This document shows positions 5,823-8,725 of a DNA stretch of 8,725 nucleotides, piece by piece. The translations under genes were made by a program, and so were the position numbers. Positions within the stretch are counted from its first letter, which is position 1; the number at the start of each line of letters is the position of its first letter. Under the pieces are notes generated by a model. That model had not been told where the DNA came from. It was given only the letters and a program-made list of their open reading frames with translations, and searched no databases. Origin of the DNA: Pseudomonadota bacterium (lineage in GTDB: Bacteria; Pseudomonadota; Gammaproteobacteria; Steroidobacterales; Steroidobacteraceae); assembly GCA_023391335.1 (NCBI GenBank), contig JAEWBG010000089.1, positions 1-8,725 on the forward strand, written 5' to 3'.

Positions 5823-7087
5823 ATCAGCTTTCCCGTTTCTCGAATCCTGCGCAGGCGCTCTACACAACGGATCAAACTGCGTTCGTTGCCGAACGCTCCC
5901 GCCTTTGTCACCACGGGAGTCGCAACCTTGCCCAACGACACACCCAAACAGATTCCCGGTTCGATTTCATCGAGGAGACGCATTCCTGAGCTACCGAAAT
6001 GAGTGAGTAGTGCTGCGGCGGTTTCGCCGCCCGTCGCAATCATCGCGCTCATGTGCGAGTAGACCGGATGTAGCCACTTCCCCACTGCTTGCGTGAGCTG
6101 ATCCGTCAGAGACAAATCCGGCGAACCTTCGAACATGATCTCGATCAACGCGTCATTGCCCCGATCGAGGCATGCAATCACGTCTTCAGCGAAAGCCTCC
6201 GCGTCACCTCGACCGCCACTGCTCAGCAAACGCTGGTGCTCGATCGGAAAGTGCGCCACGCCAGGTATGCGCGCGAGTTCGCGTGCGGCAATCCGCGAAG
6301 CCTTCGCCACTGATCCGACAACGATCAGTGCGCCGCGCTTGCTGGCTTCGACGAGTCGGTAGTCTTCACTCGCCTGCATCGCCGCATCGCAGGTGCGAGC
6401 CAACGCATGCGTCAGTCCCGCACTGCCGATGAAGAATGCCTTGCGATCGAGTTGCAGACCAGCGGCCGCGATGCGATCTAGGTCGTTATCAGTGATTGCG
6501 TCGCACACAGCGACTGCGCCGCGGCCGGCGATGTTCCGCAACACGTTATTAAGTTCGCCACATTCGCCCCGCATAACTCCCAACGACACTGCCTCGCACG
6601 GGATGCTCGCCGACGCAAGGATTGCGGTGAGATCCGCGCTTGGATAGCTGTGCTCACGTTGCCACAGCTCGGATAGCTCGAGCGGCTTGCCGTCCACAAG
6701 TACGCGAGAATCTTGCGTCGTGCGTCCGGCAGCAGGAAACGCTGGCGCCAGAATGGCGAACGGGGAATTGCCTGTCGCACTCGAGCTCTCTCGAATCGAG
6801 CGGATCTCCACGGCAGGATGGCCGCGCAAAGTCGAATCTATTTTCTTGAATAGATGCGCGTCGCGATACTGTGCTCGTTCGAGCACGTCGCTATGAATCG
6901 CCGCAGCTTGCTCACTCGACAAAGAGCGGCTTGCAGTGTTGAACGAAAGCACCTGTGCTTCGCGACATGAGTCAATCGCGTTGAGGTCCCAAATGACTCT
7001 TGTCGCAAGCCCGCGCTTGGCGAACGGAATCGCAGCATCCGCAGCGCCCGTCAAATCGTCTGCAAGGATGAGCCAACTCGAAGTCAC
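5819..7087 (-). CDS. dtnK: Four-carbon acid sugar kinase (DUF1537 family), likely D-threonate kinase
   Basis: The protein has 422 residues, the usual size for the family. The start is a GTG that overlaps the permease stop as GTGA; it directly precedes the conserved N-terminus WLILADDLTGAADAA, so no later start is credible. The N-terminal sugar-acid-binding domain has ADDLTGA (9-15), KKIDSTLRG (81-89) and APAFPAAGRTT (114-124). The C-terminal nucleotide-binding domain has FFIGSAGL (218-225), ALIVVGSVAKAS (253-264), MIATGGETA (349-357) and VTKAGAFG (393-400). Family members phosphorylate the terminal hydroxyl of D-threonate, L-threonate, D-erythronate and related acids in the cytoplasm. Pairing with PdxA2, and no visible aldolase, epimerase or 2-dehydrogenase gene in the window, favours D-threonate as substrate. 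This is inference from context. Its last codons overlap the pdxA2 start as ATGA. Confidence 0.9.
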   Translation of the reverse strand: MTSSWLILADDLTGAADAAIPFAKRGLATRVIWDLNAIDSCREAQVLSFNTASRSLSSEQAAAIHSDVLERAQYRDAHLFKKIDSTLRGHPAVEIRSIRESSSATGNSPFAILAPAFPAAGRTTQDSRVLVDGKPLELSELWQREHSYPSADLTAILASASIPCEAVSLGVMRGECGELNNVLRNIAGRGAVAVCDAITDNDLDRIAAAGLQLDRKAFFIGSAGLTHALARTCDAAMQASEDYRLVEASKRGALIVVGSVAKASRIAARELARIPGVAHFPIEHQRLLSSGGRGDAEAFAEDVIACLDRGNDALIEIMFEGSPDLSLTDQLTQAVGKWLHPVYSHMSAMIATGGETAAALLTHFGSSGMRLLDEIEPGICLGVSLGKVATPVVTKAGAFGNERSLIRCVERLRRIRETGKLI

Positions 7088-8097
7088 CGACGTTCCCGCC
7101 GAGTTTCAGCTTCGTCAGGGGGAATATTCACTTCGGCAAGCTGAGGTGATCCAAAGCGTCGCGATGTCCATGCGGTTGCAAGCGGCACGAGAATCGCCGT
7201 CACCACGACTGCGGCGGCAACCAAGACGGTGGCGGAGGGGGCAGCCTCTGCATAAACGGGATTCGCGGCTGCGACGATGGCAGGTACTGCGGCTGCATTT
7301 CCAGCCGTCGAGGCCGCTGCAACACCAGCGACGCCCGTGCCACCCGTTAGCCGATCGGCAAAAAACAAAGGAATGCCCGTGACGATGACGACGGCCAACC
7401 CCAACGCGATCCCTAAGAGGCCCGCCTGCCACACCTTGCTCAAGTCCAGGCCCGTGCCCAATGCAAAGGCGAAGAACGGAATCATCACCGGAATCGCGCC
7501 GCTCAAGAAGGAACGCATGTCTCGATCGAGATTGCCCAGCAGCATGCCGGCGAGCAGCGGCAGGACGCTGCCTAGCAGGGTCGGCCACGGAAACGCCGAA
7601 AGTCCCGCGACACCGAGCGTCACCATTGTCAGAAAGGGACCGGATTCCAGCGACATGATCGTGTAGGCGCCCACATCGCCCGGCTTGCCGTACTGACCCA
7701 TCAGCGCCATGTATAAGCCGCCGTTGGTGTCATTCATTGCGGCGACGATTGCGAGTGTCGAGATTCCTGCAAATGCACCCGAATCGATAGGGGCCTCTCC
7801 GAGCCAATGGCCGAATACGATTCCGAGCGCAACGGCGATCGTCACCTTGACGCCGAAGAGTGTGCCGCCCTTCTTCAATATGTAGGGCGTTGCGCGGAAG
7901 TCGATACTCGCGCCCATGCACACGTAGAACACCGCGAGAATCGTGAGCGCCCCCGAAAACAGCGCGCCTGTGAATGAACCGAAGAACATCGGCGCCCGCG
8001 GCGCGAACGTCGCGATCAAAGCGCCCAACACCAGCGGCACGACCATCATTCCGCCGGGAATTCGTTCGATGGTCTTTTTTATGGCCAGTTGTCGCAT
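7084..8097 (-). CDS. kdgT: KdgT-family 2-keto-3-deoxygluconate-type permease
   Basis: The protein has 337 residues and strong similarity along its length to enterobacterial KdgT as I remember it: IERIPGGMM (10-18), FGSFTGAL, ILAVFYVCMGASI (53-65), AGISTLAIVAAMNDTNGGLY (110-129), SLESGP (149-154), GNLD, IPFFAFALG (206-214) and VIVTGIPL. About ten hydrophobic segments make it an inner-membrane secondary transporter of sugar acids, normally proton-coupled. The ATG at 8097 matches the known N-terminus (a short basic stretch before IERIPGGMM). TGA at 8131-8133 blocks earlier starts. The nearest AAGGG is about 14 bases upstream, a long spacing. It is the first gene of the permease-kinase-dehydrogenase operon, and its neighbours suggest the cargo is a four-carbon acid sugar, though the KDG specificity of the family is the formal default. 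The C-terminal 25 residues are charged and not conserved. Confidence 0.92.
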   Translation of the reverse strand: MRQLAIKKTIERIPGGMMVVPLVLGALIATFAPRAPMFFGSFTGALFSGALTILAVFYVCMGASIDFRATPYILKKGGTLFGVKVTIAVALGIVFGHWLGEAPIDSGAFAGISTLAIVAAMNDTNGGLYMALMGQYGKPGDVGAYTIMSLESGPFLTMVTLGVAGLSAFPWPTLLGSVLPLLAGMLLGNLDRDMRSFLSGAIPVMIPFFAFALGTGLDLSKVWQAGLLGIALGLAVVIVTGIPLFFADRLTGGTGVAGVAAASTAGNAAAVPAIVAAANPVYAEAAPSATVLVAAAVVVTAILVPLATAWTSRRFGSPQLAEVNIPPDEAETRRERR

Positions 8098-8179
8098 CGA
8101 TGCCGTTAATGCCCTTAACTTTTCGCCGCGTCAAATAAGAATTGCCGTGCAGCAGGAGCGAATCGTGCGTGTTGGTCTG

Positions 8180-8211
8180 GCGAGAACGATCGGCGTAGTG
8201 TGCGAGAACGA
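8180..8211. promoter_or_regulatory. 10-bp direct repeat, 22-bp period, in the kdgT/cupin divergent region
   Basis: GCGAGAACGA occurs at 8180-8189 and 8202-8211, about two helical turns apart, upstream of the cupin gene and divergent from the operon. Same-face direct repeats of this kind can be regulator sites. No regulator gene is adjacent in the window and no strong promoter hexamers are evident. A TTGACG followed after 17 bp by CATTAA reads toward kdgT, but it would start transcription almost at the ATG. Confidence 0.35.
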
Positions 8212-8222
8212 ATCACTCGATC

Positions 8223-8227
8223 AGGAG
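8223..8227 (+). promoter_or_regulatory. Ribosome binding site deciding the cupin gene start
   Basis: AGGAG lies five bases before the ATG at 8233. The frame is open further upstream with a GTG at 8200, but that codon has no ribosome binding site. The 8233 start also opens directly on the signal sequence. Confidence 0.75.
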
Positions 8228-8232
8228 CGTTC

Positions 8233-8700
8233 ATGAGCTTACGCGTCCTCGCTTGCATGGCGGTCACAGCTTGCGCCTCTTTCTTCACGGGTGCGCTCTG
8301 GGCCGGTAAAACGCAGCAGCCGGATTTGGATAGCCACATCTACAGAGCGGCAGATGCGCGTAATGCTGCGGGCGATTGGGGCGCCATTCATATCTATACC
8401 GAGGATGGCACGCCCACCTATGGCCACAGCAGCATGCTCACGGCAGAGCTGGAATTTCTTCCTCACCATCAGTTGCAGCCCCCGCATCAACACGCGGAGG
8501 AAGAATTCCAATACGTCATCGAGGGGACCGGGACTTGGTCGTTGAATGGTCAAGACTATCCGCTGCGCCCCGGCGATCTCATGTACGCCAAGCCCTGGGA
8601 TTGGCACGGGATCCGCAACTCCAGCGACAAGCCGCTGCGATTCTTCGTTTTCAAATGGCACAACAAGGGCGTACCGATGCCGGTGAAGGCGGCGGGTTAG
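8233..8700 (+). CDS. Exported single-domain cupin protein
   Basis: The protein has 155 residues. The N-terminus (MSLRVLACMAVTACASFFTGALWAG) is an export signal. Cleavage near residue 24 is plausible, and VTAC at 11-14 also fits a lipobox, so a lipoprotein cannot be excluded. Residues 70-142 form one cupin barrel. Motif 1 carries His85, His87 and Glu91 (PPHQHAEEEFQYVIEGTG) and motif 2 carries His125 (PGDLMYAKPWDWHGIRN), a full set of metal ligands. The product would act in the periplasm or at the membrane. The gene is divergent from the kdgT-dtnK-pdxA2 operon and shares a 135-bp intergenic region with it, so co-regulation and a role in processing or binding an incoming sugar acid are possible. 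Some cupins, such as KdgF, act on uronate breakdown products, but KdgF is cytoplasmic and I see no specific KdgF signature. The family is secure; the activity is unknown. Confidence 0.85.
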   Translation: MSLRVLACMAVTACASFFTGALWAGKTQQPDLDSHIYRAADARNAAGDWGAIHIYTEDGTPTYGHSSMLTAELEFLPHHQLQPPHQHAEEEFQYVIEGTGTWSLNGQDYPLRPGDLMYAKPWDWHGIRNSSDKPLRFFVFKWHNKGVPMPVKAAG

Positions 8701-8725
8701 GAAACGGGAAACGGGAAACGGGAAA
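8701..8725 (+). repeat. 7-bp tandem repeat GAAACGG, cut by the window end
   Basis: There are three perfect units of GAAACGG plus GAAA, starting on the base after the cupin stop codon and continuing to the last base of the window. The total length of the array is unknown. Short G/A-rich arrays of this sort are prone to slippage and to copy-number variation between strains. No function is visible. Confidence 0.9.

Noticed and set aside
1008..8097. A complete pectin or uronate degradation locus built from the beta-helix protein, KdgT and the cupin
   Set aside because: The beta-helix gene is separated from kdgT by the TetR/desaturase module and has no lyase motif I can assign. KDG kinase, KDPG aldolase and uronate isomerase/reductase genes are absent, and the kinase and PdxA2 point to four-carbon acids.

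Overview
The window looks like a chromosomal stretch from a Gammaproteobacterium. A Steroidobacteraceae/Xanthomonadales-type genome is my best guess, from the style of the REP-associated transposase and its repeats, the moderately high GC and the mix of TetR/sterol-desaturase and sugar-acid genes. The genus cannot be fixed from sequence alone. Six complete genes and one partial gene are supported. The coding organisation is compact on the right and repeat-rich on the left.

Left end (1-1007): the C-terminal part of a RAYT (REP-associated tyrosine transposase, Y1/IS200-like), followed by about 520 bp without a convincing gene. This stretch holds a two-copy 111-bp direct repeat, an imperfect REP-like hairpin next to a GGAG tetranucleotide in each copy, and seven GGGTGTCCAA-type motifs. 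It reads as a small RAYT/REP repeat field.

Middle (1008-4731): a secreted right-handed beta-helix protein (pectate-lyase-like fold, substrate unknown) lies downstream of, and on the same strand as, a membrane sterol-desaturase/fatty-acid-hydroxylase family enzyme. Divergent from the latter is a TetR-type regulator. Between the two divergent genes are two perfect CCTTAC-N3-GTAAGG operators, 32 bp apart centre to centre. One fills the spacer of a TTGACA promoter that reads toward the desaturase. This is a compact regulator/target module.

Right (4830-8725): a leftward, translationally coupled operon runs from a KdgT-type permease to a DUF1537 four-carbon acid sugar kinase (GTGA overlap) and then to a PdxA2-type dehydrogenase (ATGA overlap). 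These are an importer and the two enzymes needed to turn D-threonate, or a close relative, into dihydroxyacetone phosphate and CO2. Divergent from the operon is an exported single-domain cupin, followed by a 7-bp tandem repeat that runs off the window end. The 135-bp divergent intergenic region carries a 10-bp direct repeat at a 22-bp period.

No wholly new system is evident. The most informative items are the dual operator/promoter architecture at 3979-4031, the PdxA2/DUF1537/KdgT operon with its exported cupin, and the REP-like repeat field beside the transposase.
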